Part shown: positions 22,961-36,058 of the stretch, in pieces
Layout of the letters: each line of letters starts with the position of its first letter
Position numbering within the stretch: the stretch's first letter is position 1
From: Oncomelania hupensis
Lineage: Eukaryota; Mollusca; Gastropoda; Littorinimorpha; Pomatiopsidae
Length of the DNA stretch: 64,000 bases
Assembly: GCA_036898135.1 (NCBI GenBank)
Contig: CM072523.1
Coordinates: forward strand, 31,347,811-31,411,810
Direction: 5' to 3'
Notes under the pieces: generated by a model
Told to the model about the DNA's origin: nothing
Database searches by the model: none
The model's input: only the letters and a program-made list of their open reading frames with translations
Position numbers and translations under genes: made by a program

Positions 22961-24299
22961 GAGTCTAATTCCACCCTAGATCCAGAGTCGGTCAGAAGAG
23001 CAAACTTCAGCGATCGATTTTACTCCAGAAAATCACTTAATCTTTCTGGTCCCTATCCCAGCCATCATTACCCCAAACTTACCTTATCTTTCCATCCCTG
23101 TATTCATCCATCTCCCCTCTCCCCTCCCTCCCCTCTTCTGCCCTCTCTACCATCATTGTGCTCCACAAAACGTCGCCTTAACTTTCCATCCCTGTATTCA
23201 TGCATCCATCTCTTTTCTTCTCTCTCGCTCTCTTTTCTCATCACAACAACCACGTTCAACCCACCCCCTACTCTCATATTATTCCCCTTTCCCAAATCCT
23301 TATATTTTCTTCTTGCTCTCTTTCTACTCCCGCTCCCACTTTATCTCCCCCCCCCCTCCCCCCGACCTCTTCGCCCCATGCTCTCCCCTTCTGACCATCA
23401 TTCAAAACAAAACAAAAACTTTTTCTTATCGTTCCTTCTATTTACCCAAACCCTTTCTGAATCTCTTTCCCCATCTGTGCATCAAAAGTCCCATTTCCTT
23501 ACCTCTCCAGCCCGCCCTGAGCACGGTGCTAACATGGAAGAAGTGCTCTTACAAGTGGAGGAAGGATGAACGTGCGCCTGAGGGTAAACATCATCGTAAT
23601 TACCCCACTTTCACCATCATTAACCGAAACGGTCCTTCTCATCCCCTAGCCTCCCCCCATCAACACTTCATTACTTTTGCAGGTCCTGCGTTGCAAGCTT
23701 AATTAAAACTATGTAACGAAACAAACTCGGTTTGCAATTCATCCTCATCCCCTCTCAGCAAAAGTCGATTCAGGTTTTTTTTTGTTATGGCACCAGAACT
23801 TACAGAAATCTCTGTCTGTCTCCTCCCTCTCAACCCTCCTCTTTTTCTCGTGCCTTAAACTCACTTCTCTCTAATCCTTCTCTGGGCTTTCTCCCAAATT
23901 CTCCGAAGTAATGGCCTTCAGTTTCATCCATAACTCTGTGTTTTCTTTCGTTTCCCTTGACAACTGCGCTCTTTCCAAACTCCGGGAATCGACACAGCAG
24001 AATTACTAAATGCTGCTTAACGTCTAAGCAGGGAAAGGTTGGAGGAAAGGGCATGTAGATAGGTGGTGGGGAATGGGGGGGGGGGGGGGAGGGGGGAAAC
24101 GATAGAAACAGAAACTTGGCCAAAAGTTCAAACATTCTATTCCAAGACAAAACTTCAACCGAAATCGCAAAATGGAGTAAATGGATTGAATACATGGCAT
24201 AGTACGTGTGCGTATGTACTGTCAGTGAGCGAGATAAAATTGGGCGGGTGGGTGTGCGTGCGCGATGTATATGTGTCAGAGAATGAAAGACTGTGAGTA

Positions 24300-24300
<1 letters not shown>
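22961..24300. other. Pyrimidine-rich region, no supported gene
   Basis: Two ~94-bp related copies contain tttccatccctgtattcat (about 23088 and 23183). C-runs occur near 23347-23360 and a G-run at 24076-24090. Frames of 130-190 codons follow the CT bias and lack domains. Confidence 0.4.

Positions 24301-24348
<48 letters not shown>
24301..24348. repeat. GA microsatellite
   Basis: GA array with one AAAG interruption; purine on the plus strand. Confidence 0.95.
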
Positions 24349-24352
<4 letters not shown>

Positions 24353-24448
24353 AAGGAGGGAGGAGGGAGGAGGGTGAATGACGAAAAATAAGGAGAAGGA
24401 GCACTGAGCATATTACTGTAGCGTGCTTCTTACCATCATTTTTTTTCC

Positions 24449-25018
24449 GGTACCTATAAAAGGCGAAAAGACAACTAAAGACAACTAAAGACGGCTAAAG
24501 ACAACTAAAGACGGCTAAAGACACCTATGTATAGACAACTAAAGACAACTAAAAGTTGTCTTGAGTTGTCTTTTCGCCCTTTATAGGTACCCACCTAAAG
24601 ACAATTAAAGACAACTGAAGACGGCTAAAGACACCAGGGGTAGAAATTTTAGAGGGTATACAAGGCTACAAACAACTTAAAGAGCCCAAAAACACCTGCC
24701 ATCTTTGAAAGACATTGGCTATGGCAGAAATTTGTTGCCGCGTAGAAAGTACAACGGATTTAAAAAAATAACAATAATATTTTTCAAGTATATTATATAA
24801 GATAATTGATACAAAGTGAAAGCTGTTCTGGGTGATTGTGTAGTCGGATTTAATGAAAATGCAATGCCCGATTCGAAACTGAGGCTATTGTTGTTTATAG
24901 GGTTAGGGTTAGGGTTAGTTGTCATTAGTTGTCTATACATAGGTGTCTTTAGTTGTCTTTAGCCGTCTTTAGTTGTCTTTAGCCGTCTTTAGTTGTCTTT
25001 TCGCCCTTTATAGGTACC
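24449..25018. mobile_element. MITE-like element with subterminal repeats, nested pair
   Basis: Outer ends are inverted copies: ggtacctataaaaggcgaaa at 24449 and tttcgccctttataggtacc ending at 25018. Inside each end come alternating agacaactaa and agacggctaa motifs, then acacctatgtatag, giving ~100-bp terminal inverted repeats. A further right-hand end lies at 24548-24594, so 24449-24594 is itself a complete ~145-bp inverted-repeat unit nested at the left. The centre is non-coding and has ggttagggttagggttag at about 24900. T-rich ttttttcc sequences flank both outer ends. Superfamily not identified. Confidence 0.78.
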
Positions 25019-25076
25019 CTTTTTTCCATTCGAAAAAGGCTGTATCGAGTTTGAACTTTAAAAATTGGACAGAAAA

Positions 25077-25143
25077 CACACACACCCACACACACCCACA
25101 CACCCACACACACACCTTCACACACATACACACACACACACAC
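25077..25143. repeat. CA microsatellite
   Basis: Interrupted CA/CCA array. Confidence 0.92.
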
Positions 25144-25534
25144 AAATACATCTACACATTCGATGAAGCGAGAGTTGCTCGGTCAAATGGATGTAGGAGA
25201 TATGTGTAGAAAGGTAAAGAGAGCGTTGTCCGAATGACAGTTGTTACAAATTGCCTTGTCAAGAGATATGGATAACATTGATTTCGTTCTCCGCCCTACC
25301 AACAAAGTGAACAACACGCGCAACATTAATCTTCCAGGCTACGGAAACTTCCACCTTGCCACGAAGACACAGTAGAAGATGAAGCAACTATTTCTCCATG
25401 ACCACGAACCTAAAAAAATTGGTTATTTTCTTCAAATATATTCAAATCACAATCGATCATCAGAAGCTCCCAACCACTCCATCAATGTGGATAGCGAGAT
25501 AGAGGCGAACTGTAAATACAACAACAACAAGAGA
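25144..25534. other. No recognised feature
   Basis: No gene or repeat that I can support. Confidence 0.35.
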
Positions 25535-25645
25535 GATAATTTATTGCCAAGTGAATAATACACAAGGAATGCATTTGGTCAACGCTGCAGCACCACATAC
25601 AAAAGCACACATAAAACATAGTGAACAAGTTGACAGCAAATCGCA
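25535..25645 (-). mobile_element. LINE-type 3' end fragment
   Basis: On the minus strand: ttattcacttggcaataaat then tatctctcttgttgttg, i.e. an AATAAA-like signal before a short repeated tail. It is similar in form to 12340-12480. Confidence 0.45.
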
Positions 25646-25650
25646 ATAAA

Positions 25651-26067
25651 ATGATCCTATCCTATCCCTTAAATCGAAGGTCGTTGGGGCACCACAGATG
25701 ATCGTTTAACCAGTGTACTTCATCTTTCTCTGTCCTCAGCAACCCTCATGGTTTCGCTCAGTGCCAAGCCAGTCCTTTCTTGAATGTTGTCCTCCGACCT
25801 CTTTCTGTCTCCCTCTTCTTCTACCTCCTTGCACCGTGCCTTGCAGGATAGTATTTGCAAGGCCTGATGCTATGGTTACGTGCCCATACCATAGGAGTTT
25901 CTGTTTCTTCCCCACTGTGAGCAGGTCATCGTGCTGTCCAATGGCTTGTGTGATGGTCTGTCGGACTTCGTTGTTGGTGATGTGCTGGGTATAGGGAATG
26001 CCCAGAAGTCTTCTGTAGCAACCTCATCCCCATGCTTTGTATTCTTCGTAGTAGATCTGCTGTGAGG
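25651..26067 (-). mobile_element. LINE 3' end (GGATA-tail family), longest broken copy
   Basis: The minus strand aligns with 55725-56145 over about 400 bp. It carries the RT C-terminal segment around lrwyGHV...AILQGTVQGGRR-like codons, now frame-broken, then UTR and a tail of ggata pentamers (seen as atcctatcctatccct at 25652 on the plus strand). Confidence 0.85.
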
Positions 26068-26737
26068 ATGAATGTTTCTCAAGCGTATAGAAGATTAAAC
26101 TAATTAAAACAGATGAACTGTACACAAGGGCAAATATATTGTTGCTAGTCAAAAAACCACACACGCACACACCCATACGCAACCCCCCTCCCCCCCCCCA
26201 CACACACACACATTGCTAATTCCTAACCATCCAGTTTTTAACTTCTTCCATTCGACCTCGTGTTACTTTTACATTAGCACGCCTGTGCGCAGAGTGTATA
26301 GGCCTACTTGTACGAAACTAGCCCTGATGCAAAGTTACTGGCTCTCACTACAAAACTTGACGTTTACATGTGATTGAGGCAATGGGCAGAGAACTGCATA
26401 TATACGATACATTTAATAAACTGTTATTCGGAAGGAAGAAAGACTACACTGTTGGACTGAAATTGGATACAGAAAAGGAAGAAGATGCGACCTAGCATAG
26501 GAGGTAAGGGAATACAATATAGTATGTTCGGCACGCAGAAATCTATTTTTAGCCTAGTTTTGCAGGAGACTGCAGACATTCATTTGATGCATCTAATACA
26601 ACAAAACCCACACGTGCTATATAACATTTGAGTATATCCGTATCACTAAAAACTGCCAATCACCTAACACTTTTAATGCACCCATCTGAACAAAAACACT
26701 GGCTGTACAGCTGACCACCGACCACATACCAATTCAC
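26068..26737. other. No recognised gene; C-run and CA patch
   Basis: A C-run and CA repeat occupy about 26185-26212. Otherwise unique-looking. Confidence 0.35.

Positions 26738-26794
<57 letters not shown>
26738..26794. repeat. GA microsatellite
   Basis: GA array with one AAAG interruption; GT-rich sequence follows to 26840. Confidence 0.95.
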
Positions 26795-26797
<3 letters not shown>

Positions 26798-26965
26798 GGT
26801 GTGTATGCGTGTGCGAGGGTGTGTGTATGTGTGTGTGTGAAAGAGTACTTTGACCCCTAGACCATTACCCAAAATGGCTATCAAACCGTAATCCGATGAC
26901 CACACCATTTCCCAGCGCGAGAGATCTAGACGTAGCCTGGTTCACTGCACTATACCCTTTGCAAT

Positions 26966-27002
26966 TTTTTTTTTTTTTTTTTTTTTGGGGGGGGGGGGGG
27001 AG
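26966..27002. repeat. Poly-T / poly-G tract
   Basis: About 21 T followed by about 15 G on the plus strand. Confidence 0.95.
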
Positions 27003-28140
27003 AGATATATTTTCTACTTCTATGCAATACAATGAGACGCATAGTATTTTGCGAACTCATATTTTCAGAAGTACAAGATATTTTTAAAAATAGACAATAC
27101 TAGGCTAATCTAAACATTCTGAGACCTGTGCGAGAATGATGAGGGTAACAGGATTGGGAAATAAGAGGCAAGAGGAAAACGATAGGGGATAAAGCGCCTT
27201 CCCTTGGGGGACGCCAGTGGGGAAGCATTTTCGCCTGATGAAGGGCCATCAAAATCCTTAACGCCCCACACCAACGAAAGGTTCCTTTCAGAAGACGAGA
27301 TAAACAGCTGCAGAAAACGTATAGAAGACAATCCTTCGAGAACAACAGAAGAAAAGGTCAGTGAAATACCTTGATCAACTCGTGCAAGAACGTCCATGAT
27401 CACTACTATTTGCTATTAACTGCACGAGGCATAACATTTAAAATAAGTACAATGTCGGTCTTGAGATTTAAAAATAAGCTCTGCGGTTATCCCAGTCGTA
27501 GTCTAAAGGACGCCAAATACAATAAAAGACTTATCTCCCATTCATAAACAAAGGTTGAGTAGTATCGCGCAAAGCTGCTCATCAGCACCCAAAGGTGAAA
27601 TAAGCGTTTCCTACACGCCCCACAGGTTACATGGAATCTCCTAAAACGAACCTCAGTGATGTAGGAGTGTGGTGTCAAAGAACGACGATAAAAAGAGATC
27701 AATAAAGAAACGGCCTACAAGGCAGAATCGGTTTCTTATGACAGAAAAGAGCGTCAGACGGGGCGAGTTCAGCACGACTCAGCATAACACTGGAACTCAG
27801 AAAAAAGAAGTAATTTAAAGACCTAAAAACCATACAGCCTCGCTTGTCCTTCCTCATCAGTTGATAAATGGAGACGCGTGCTTCGGTGCATGGATCACAA
27901 GAAGAATCCAGCATCCCAAAGACAATGTTAAGATAACATAATTATCAGCAGCGTTGACAACAGAGTTCATCGAGTTCCACGATCCGCCCAGCTGTTGAAG
28001 AAAACGCACCAACATCAAGGATAATTAAAAATGAATGCGGCTGACCTAACGTTTGCTATGAGTGAAAGAAACAGTAGTTGTTTGTCAGCAGAAATCCATT
28101 TTCATGTCTTAACCTTAAACAGCTCTTGATTTGAGAACCT
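27003..28140. other. Unrecognised sequence
   Basis: Minus-strand frames of 70-97 codons lie at 27110-27403, 27487-27702 and 27699-27914. They have no recognisable domain or clean exon borders, so I leave them uncalled. Confidence 0.3.
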
Positions 28141-28549
28141 GTTATAAATGTTTTCCCCAATATTCCGTCTGTTGTTTCCTTTCTCTCTCTCCTTCCTCCT
28201 CCATCACCTGCCTTTGAGTATGAAAAGCAAGTTTACATTTTATAGGCAGCATTCAGCTGCTCTTGAAGAATGGAAGTGCGCTAAATCTGAGCATAATTTG
28301 TCTTTCTTTTTTTTCCTCTACCCTATCCCAAGCCCTCCATCATCTGCCTGAGAGTATGAAAAGTAAGTGTCAAGAGAAGTCCATTTTTCTGGTCTTAACC
28401 AAGGAGACGTTCCGAGCGATTAAGCTTCAAGAATGGAGGACTGGAGAGATTGTCTGGACCCGATAGTTTCCACGAAACTTCTACTTGTATGTAATGTCAC
28501 CCACTCGACTGTCAGACAATACTTAAATACCATGGGGTTGGGAGAAAAA

Positions 28550-28552
<3 letters not shown>
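28141..28552. repeat. ~138-bp imperfect tandem duplication and flank
   Basis: ctccatcacctgcctttgag near 28199 and ctccatcatctgcctgagag near 28337 begin related segments that continue tatgaaaag(c/t)aagt. No gene seen. Confidence 0.5.

Positions 28553-28609
<57 letters not shown>
28553..28609. repeat. GA microsatellite
   Basis: About 27 GA units; purine on the plus strand. Confidence 0.96.
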
Positions 28610-28610
<1 letters not shown>

Positions 28611-28732
28611 GCTTACATTAATGTAATAAAGGAACTATTGTTATCAGTTCAGTTCACCTGTTTTATTGTTTTTTCTTTTTCATCGAAATTATTAGAAAAA
28701 AAATATATTTAATTTTATGACCACTACACTTT

Positions 28733-28858
28733 TAACATAGAGGATAGAAAATAAACAGTCTAAATTTAAAAGGAAAATAATGAACCTTTAACATAGAGGA
28801 TAGGATAGAAAATAAACAATCTAAATTTAAAAGGAAAATAATGAACCTGTCAAAGAAA
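28733..28858. repeat. Two-copy tandem repeat (~63 bp)
   Basis: ttaacatagaggatagaaaa...aaggaaaataatgaacc is repeated back to back. The second copy has an extra ggata pentamer. Confidence 0.9.
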
Positions 28859-30330
28859 TATACATCAAATTCCAAATACACCAGTACTAAACACTTTACA
28901 TCAGTGAACTCAATCAAGTATTTCCAAGGCAAGCACGCTACTTTTAGTTAAAGCATGCGCCACCTGAATAAGATGGTAGAAACAAGGTGATGTTTACTTA
29001 TCAATGAATTAAAAAAAAAGTCTCGTGTCAAAAGTTAAGATACTTAAGTAAACGATACAAAAAGTAAACCTGTGAAACAGAAAGGAAGAAAGGTGAACAA
29101 GTTTATCCAAATTTCGGGTCCACGCCATTAGCATCTGCGCAACATTGCATTTAGCCGGAGCAGTACACTTTAGCTATTTCCATACCAAAGAGTTTCTGTA
29201 AGTTTAAGCAAAATATACAACTGTGGTACGGTTGGAAAGGAGATGAACAGGTTAATTTCTCTAAAGCTAGTGCACAAGCCCGAAAATCTACATCAGGCTG
29301 TACAAGCCCCCAAGCGCTGTACACGCGGTGCTCTAGAAAAAATCCCCCTTCAAAGGTTATTTCACTAAAGCAAATAACATGGCGGAAATGGATGGAAAGG
29401 AGCTGAATAGCCTAGATTTTAAATCCAAATCACGGGTCGACATCAACGTCCATGTCAGATGAGCTGAAAGCAGAATGTGGGCAACTTCAGATCCCCACTT
29501 CATCGATTCCAGCTTACATACAAGAGTCCTCTAGTTTACCTCTTTGTCGAACTGCTGGTCACAGGCTCAACTGCCAAGATTCCACCTATCCGGAACACCG
29601 GGACAGCATTATTTTTTCAATACAAAAAATGTTACAGTTTATGTCTTATAAATACCACGTTTCTGTCTTATAGCTTAATACACGAAGCACGGGCTTATTA
29701 CTCATTACAGCTCAAACCAGATTTCAACTCTTCTGCAACACTTCTAGTTTCCCATGCGTCCACTCTTCAAAACATTAACTGTATTACTGGCGTCTTACAC
29801 ACTGCTAGTCAATCACTTGAAAGAGCCAAACGATTTCAATGAGCCTGCAGTAGTTTTGCTACAGAATTAGGTTCCCATTCAATCACACTTTAAACATTGA
29901 ATGACGGACCAAACAGCTTATTCCAGCATCCCCCACACTCCTAAACACCCATGTACGCACACAGCAGACGGAGAACAGTTATAGAAAAAAAAAACACACG
30001 TGTGCATCCGCCTTTAGCAGCAACCAACGATGACAGCACTAGGACACACCACAAGTTGCTGCATTCAGCCTTCAGGCTTGTTATGCCACATCTCCTGATG
30101 ATAGCATTCTAACACACAATAAAGTCTCCATTGTGCAAACACGCACGAGTGATCGGCAATTGAGAAAATGCGAAATGGCGTGCAAATATGCCAGCACGCG
30201 ACGTCCATTCACATTTCCTTGCAAGCAAACCAAATTCCCAATACAATTTTTTGTTCTTTGTCCCATCAACGAACCACCTCTTCCACCGGGCACGCAAGAA
30301 GGTAGAGGAAGTATGCGCACTCATTGACAG
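28859..30330. other. No recognised gene
   Basis: Unique-looking, probably intronic. Overlapping plus-strand frames at 29452-29842 and several at 30080-30440 have no identifiable domain. Confidence 0.35.
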
Positions 30331-30637
30331 ACAAGCAGACACACACACACACACATACACACAGACACACACACACACAAAGTCGTTAAAGATGAATAAA
30401 CGCGCGCTAGTCATACAAATAAACTCGATAAAAATACTATGAAGTAAGGTAAAAAAAAAAAAAAAAAAAAAAAGAGTAGGCCTATATTATTCTCTTCTGG
30501 TTTGACAATACATGCAAACTTGAAACCTACACAGACACAGTGAATGCCCGAAACAAAAGAAATAAATAGCGATACGGAAGAAGAAGAAGAAGAAGAAGAA
30601 GAAGAAGAAGAAGAAGAAGAAGAAGAAGAGAAGGAAG

Positions 30638-30668
<31 letters not shown>
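30331..30668. repeat. Microsatellite cluster: CA, poly-A, GAA, ACA
   Basis: CA at about 30340-30380, poly-A at 30450-30473, GAA at 30578-30630 and ACA at 30637-30668. Acidic, Ser or Leu homopolymer frames across it are artefacts. Confidence 0.95.
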
Positions 30669-31065
30669 CAAAAGAAGATATGTCATTTCAGAAACAATTC
30701 TCAAGGGACGTCACTCACTCCAAAATTTGCAAACAATGGCGGTACCCAAGGGAGTCTGATATTTCTAAAAACTTCTGTTTTCACATTTTCACCGCTCAGT
30801 TACTTCCATCTGTCTGCGATAAAACTACTATTTTGACATCGGTATCGATTTATTTCCCTTACTGCATCCCTTGCTTTTATTCCCTTACAAGCAGAGAAGA
30901 GAGGAGAGAGTTGAGGGAGAGAGGAGGGAGTAGAGGGAGAGAGGGGGAGAGGACGAGAGAGAAGGTGAGGACGCGTGAGAGGGATGGAGGAGGAGAGAGA
31001 TGGGGGGTTTTCCCTGTAGAGGAGGAGACCCGAGAGGAGTCCCTTGCATTTTATTCCCTTACAGC

Positions 31066-31144
<79 letters not shown>

Positions 31145-31173
31145 GGGAGAGGGAGAGAGAGAGAGAGAGAGAG
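30669..31173. repeat. Purine-rich block ending in a GA array
   Basis: Plus strand G/A-biased from about 30890. gcattttattcccttacagc occurs twice in degenerate form (30862 and 31046), which suggests a ~180-bp duplication. Main GA array at 31065-31173. Confidence 0.8.
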
Positions 31174-31816
31174 TTCAATTTGGCCAGTAAACAATCCGAG
31201 TCGTAACTACAAGAACTTCCATTTTTCTATGAATCATTTTTCTATGAATCATTTACCAATAATATTATTGTACGTATCTTGCCACGAGGAACTAGGTTGT
31301 GTCGATGAATCTGTCGACGCCAATAGCCATTTTATCACATATTTCCCTTTCGAAAATGTGATTTTGTAACTAGACCTCAACACAAGAAACGCGATGATAA
31401 ACCAAATAATACAAACCATCACTAAACTACAACCCCAATAATATAATCCTGAAGAAGAAAAACACAAACTATAGCGATCGAAAACTAGTACAGAATTTGG
31501 CTCTTTAGCCCTCTCTGAATGTGCATCTGTGGTTATTATGTATCCTTGACCAAGATCATACTGGCTACCAATGCTAGGAAGTTTGGGGTTACTTTCTCGA
31601 CGAAAGCAAGACAGCCGTAGAGCAGTACTACCAAAAGACAACAGAAAGAGGGGGGGGGAAGGGAGGGAGTGGGCGAGGGTTGAAGGATTTCCTTTATTTA
31701 TTGGTTCTATTTCTTACACGGAAGATCTTTTTGGCCACCTACAGATCCTCGCAAACGAAAAATAAAGTTTAAAAAATCTCACATATGAAAGCAATCCCAA
31801 ACCAGCCAAATGACTT
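31174..31816. other. No recognised feature
   Basis: Contains two copies of the 14-mer tttttctatgaatcattt at 31222 and 31235 and a G-run near 31652. A minus-strand frame at 31249-31641 has one hydrophobic stretch but no other support. Confidence 0.35.
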
Positions 31817-32560
31817 TTTGGCGCACTAGTGAATTATAGAACCATGCGCACCGCGTTAATACCAAAAACTAAAAACAGAAATTCCGACACGGCTTACGTC
31901 ACCTGGGAGTACACATCAATCACAAAACCATGAACACTGATGTGTCATCATTTAATTGCACCATCACCATAACCTACAGGGCCATCCTGCAAAGCAAGCA
32001 TAACAAAATCTGTCCCAATTCTCTTTAACTTACAAGTCAAGTCAACGTACAAGTCAGCCATGAACGTCGACTTAATAAAAATTAAAACCCACAAGTCAAT
32101 CATACAACCACGAATACTGACTCAATAGCACTCAAAGGCCAAACACAACCCAGTCATGGACAGCTGTCGCACTTCACGCCTACTCTGCCGCCGCGTCAAT
32201 CATAGAATCATGAACAACCAGTTACCCTAAGCACATACTCCAAATCATACAAATGCACCGGAATTTCCACACAAATTGGCGCACCAAAAGCCAATCGTAG
32301 AACTATGAACATTGATTGACTGGCACACCATCAAAAATCGCAGAATCGCAATCATTGCATAAGAATAAGGGTCACCGAAGTTTCTTCAATGGCAACAAGC
32401 CCATACAAACTCCTAGTTAACTGGTGCACATCATTACGAATTGGTAGCCAAACAGGATCTCAGAAATCAGTCTACCGGAAACACTGGATAGATCCATAAA
32501 CACCGAAGCCTTCGTGCACAGCAACAAAACCAATCACAAAAATATAGAATCGTGTCATAA
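31817..32560. repeat. Degenerate satellite, ~90-98 bp period
   Basis: The phrase tcaatcatagaaccatgaac, more or less diverged, recurs near 31827, 31917, 32095, 32193, 32291 and 32525. Several spacings are ~98 bp or about twice 90. The minus-strand frame over its right edge is not supported. Confidence 0.6.
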
Positions 32561-33006
32561 TGCACTCACAGACTTTACAAATCCGACATATTCTCACAGA
32601 AATGCACATATGTTTCAGAATACTATCACAGATATTCCCCAAATACCGTAACAATGCACTCAAAACCAACGTTGAACAAACACACACTGTCCAGTCACCA
32701 ACTAAGCTACTTTGCCTTGTTGCACGTGCGTAGCGCTTTGGCAACACAGGGCCAGCAAATCAGCGGTTTCTTGTCCCTAGCATCGACCACCGCTGGCTTT
32801 TCACTATAGGCTGGGAGCGAGTGGAACAGCACTCCATTTGTACATTTTTTATCTTCTTAACTCAAGACATTCTTTCTTCGCTTTCATTCTATCCTCGTCA
32901 TGCATTTTTGTTTTTTCGTTTCTTTTTCGCCATTCATTGTTCACTCTTCTTTATCATTCATTATGTCTTTTTTTATTTTTCGTCATTCACTCTTTCCTCT
33001 TTACAA

Positions 33007-33041
<35 letters not shown>

Positions 33042-33130
33042 TGTCTTCGCCACTCTTCACCTTTATCCTGTTGATTGTTCATTTTTCACCCCCTCTACCC
33101 CTGCTCCCACAACTCCACCCCCGAGGTTTG

Positions 33131-33132
<2 letters not shown>
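32561..33132. other. T/C-rich sequence with GT array
   Basis: GT microsatellite at 33008-33035. Otherwise T-rich on the plus strand with no supported gene. Confidence 0.5.

Positions 33133-33956
<824 letters not shown>

Positions 33957-34003
<47 letters not shown>
33957..34003. repeat. CT microsatellite, block 3
   Basis: About 23 CT units, then GT-rich sequence. Confidence 0.96.
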
Positions 34004-34006
<3 letters not shown>

Positions 34007-34528
34007 TGTGTGGTTGTGTTTGTGTGTACTGTATTTATTTATGTGTGTGTATCTGAATGTGTATCTGCGATTGCGAGCGTGTGTTGGGGGGGTGTGTGTC
34101 CAGTTGTGTTATGTTAGTGTGGTATCTTTAACTTCAAAACAAAACGACAGCAATTCCTTAAAGCGTATGCGCTTGCATTCTTTCGCTTAATCTTTACCTT
34201 AACACATGCACGCCCCCTCCCCCCCTCTCTCTCTCTCTTTCTCATTCTAAAATGCCATAGGACAGTAAACGTCGACTTAAAATGTCTTTTAAATTCTTTG
34301 TTAAAAACAATCTTTTTCATTTCAAATCACACAAGTCGCTCTGTCCTTCCTTTCATGATAATGTTCTTGTTCTTTCGTGGCTGTTGTTGCAATTCGAGCT
34401 CTACCGTTCTCTGTGGAAGCGGAAGGGGTAGAGAAGGTGTGAAGGGATGTTGGGCGGAGGGGGGGGGGGGGGATGGAAAGGAGTGTGGAGACATACGAGC
34501 GTGTGTGAAATAATAAGAAAAAAAAGAA
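34004..34528. other. No recognised gene; GT patch and G-run
   Basis: GT-rich to about 34120. Short CT run at 34222-34240 and G-run at 34457-34472. Confidence 0.4.
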
Positions 34529-34680
34529 AAATGTAGATAGTGGTCACAGGTATTTTATGTTGAGCGTTTTGTTGCCTGATGTAGAAATGACTATATAAAA
34601 GAACAATGTAAATAGTGGTCCCATGTATTGTATGTTGAGCGTTTTGTTGCCTGATGTAGAAAATGACTATATTGTAGAAT
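34529..34680. repeat. ~76-bp tandem duplication
   Basis: atgttgagcgttttgttgcc and its surroundings occur twice back to back (about 34557 and 34632). Confidence 0.88.
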
Positions 34681-34799
34681 CATATTCGACGACTAATTTT
34701 CCCCTCTCACTCATAAACTACAATGGTAACCATTATGTGATCCTCATGTGAAAATGTATGTTGAAAATAACGAGAGGGGAAAAACAACAAGTTCAACCT

Positions 34800-34945
34800 A
34801 TAACGCTAACTCTGTCTCTTTCTCCCTCCCTGAGGGATCTTTATAACAGTGTGTATGTGAGAATGGATGATGCTAGGACAGATTGATTAGGCTAATGGCC
34901 TAAAATCTCCATCCTTGTTGGAAATAAAACATGAATATGAATTTT
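34800..34945 (+). mobile_element. LINE-type 3' end fragment
   Basis: gattaggctaatggcctaaa then atctccatccttgttggaaa and taaaacatgaatatgaa resemble the 3' end of the LINE at 54730-54825 (attagtctaaaatctttatc). Only the 3' UTR is present. Confidence 0.5.
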
Positions 34946-34957
34946 TCTCTCCCTCCT

Positions 34958-34988
<31 letters not shown>

Positions 34989-35475
34989 CCCCTCTCCATT
35001 ATATTTTTTTTCTTATCTCCATTAACTCTAGCACCTTCCCTGGTCTCTGACTATGTTTGATCTATGTGTGAGGTGTTGGGTCTGATACTTGGGTCACAGA
35101 TGGTGACGCCCACCGGTCAGGCAATCGATAAACGGCTTTGCATGTTTGGCGTCGCGATGGGCGTTCAGACAACCGAGACCGCGACGAGAATAAAGTGTTT
35201 GACGAGACCTAGCGATAAGAGACTATGTCCGTTATATTATGTAATGCGGGTGACTGTTTATACTATGTAATGTGAGTGTTAAAGAGTTCGTTATTAGTGT
35301 GCGTTAGTATGTGCATGTGCAATGTGATGTTTAATCTTTTTGGTTTTTTTAAAGGTATTTTTTTTCTCCTCATAATGTTATATCATACTGTTAAATATGT
35401 GTCCCTGCTAGAGCAAGCTTTAAGTTTGGTTTTGCGATTTAGAAAATAAATTAGTATTAGTATTAGTAGGCAACA
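34946..35475 (+). mobile_element. Possible LINE 3' UTR with TTAGTA tail
   Basis: A CT run at 34968-34990, then unique sequence ending aaaataaattagtattagta ttag. The AATAAA-like motif followed by a short repeated tail is LINE-like, but no RT sequence is attached. Confidence 0.35.
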
Positions 35476-35988
35476 TAAAAGTAGGAAGCTGTAGTTTGGT
35501 TTCAACCGCAGCTCTCATCTATTTAAACTATTCTGTTCCTCTCTCTTCTCTCCGCTTTCATCCGTCCACATTCTTCTAGTCACGTTACCTCTTTCGTTTC
35601 TACTTTCTTCCTTTTCTATATCGGGGACCCAGTTCCTTTCACGTTGCTGAACCGTCGTCTTAGGCTGGCCTTTCAGTTTGAGATGGTGGATGCTCTCTTT
35701 CACATCCCTAAGTGCCGTTAAATAATTGAATTTATCGCTTTCTCGCCTTCACAAAGTGGCCATCTCCTGTTCGCCACAATAGACACAGGCTGCAAATTAG
35801 GAACCTTAGTTCTCAACCTGTTAGTTAAGAACAGCAGATAAGGACAATAAACATTAAGAGACCAAACTAAAGCCGCGAATTACAGTTTAGTTCTGCAGAT
35901 GAGTGTTAAGAACGACTGATCAGTACCAGAACCAACCACCCGTTCGCTTTTCTCAGACCGTTAAGCAACAGCTGCTGTTGATTAGCAC
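35476..35988. other. No recognised feature
   Basis: No supported gene or repeat. Confidence 0.35.
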
Positions 35989-36058
35989 AGGATAGATAGA
36001 TAGATATTCAGTGTTTATAGGATCCAGCGGACTGCCAAGAGCCGAATTAGGGCCACAC
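35989..36058 (-). repeat. 3' end fragment of the ~580-bp dispersed element
   Basis: On the plus strand a gata tail (gatagatagatag) is followed by tccagcggactgccaagagc and cgaattagg, matching the tail-proximal hairpin region of the copies at 43860-44519 and 57210-57792. The tail repeat here is GATA rather than TAATG. Confidence 0.65.

Noticed and set aside
27110..27403. Possible first L27 exon of the CASK-like gene
   Set aside because: A MDVLARVDQ-like start before a GT looked exon-like, but the rest does not match an L27 helix pattern and borders are weak.
30680..31369. 229-codon plus-strand frame
   Set aside because: Mostly GA-array Arg/Glu repeats within a duplicated non-coding block.
31249..31641. 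130-codon minus-strand frame with a hydrophobic segment
   Set aside because: One hydrophobic run only; no homology recognised and no exon borders.
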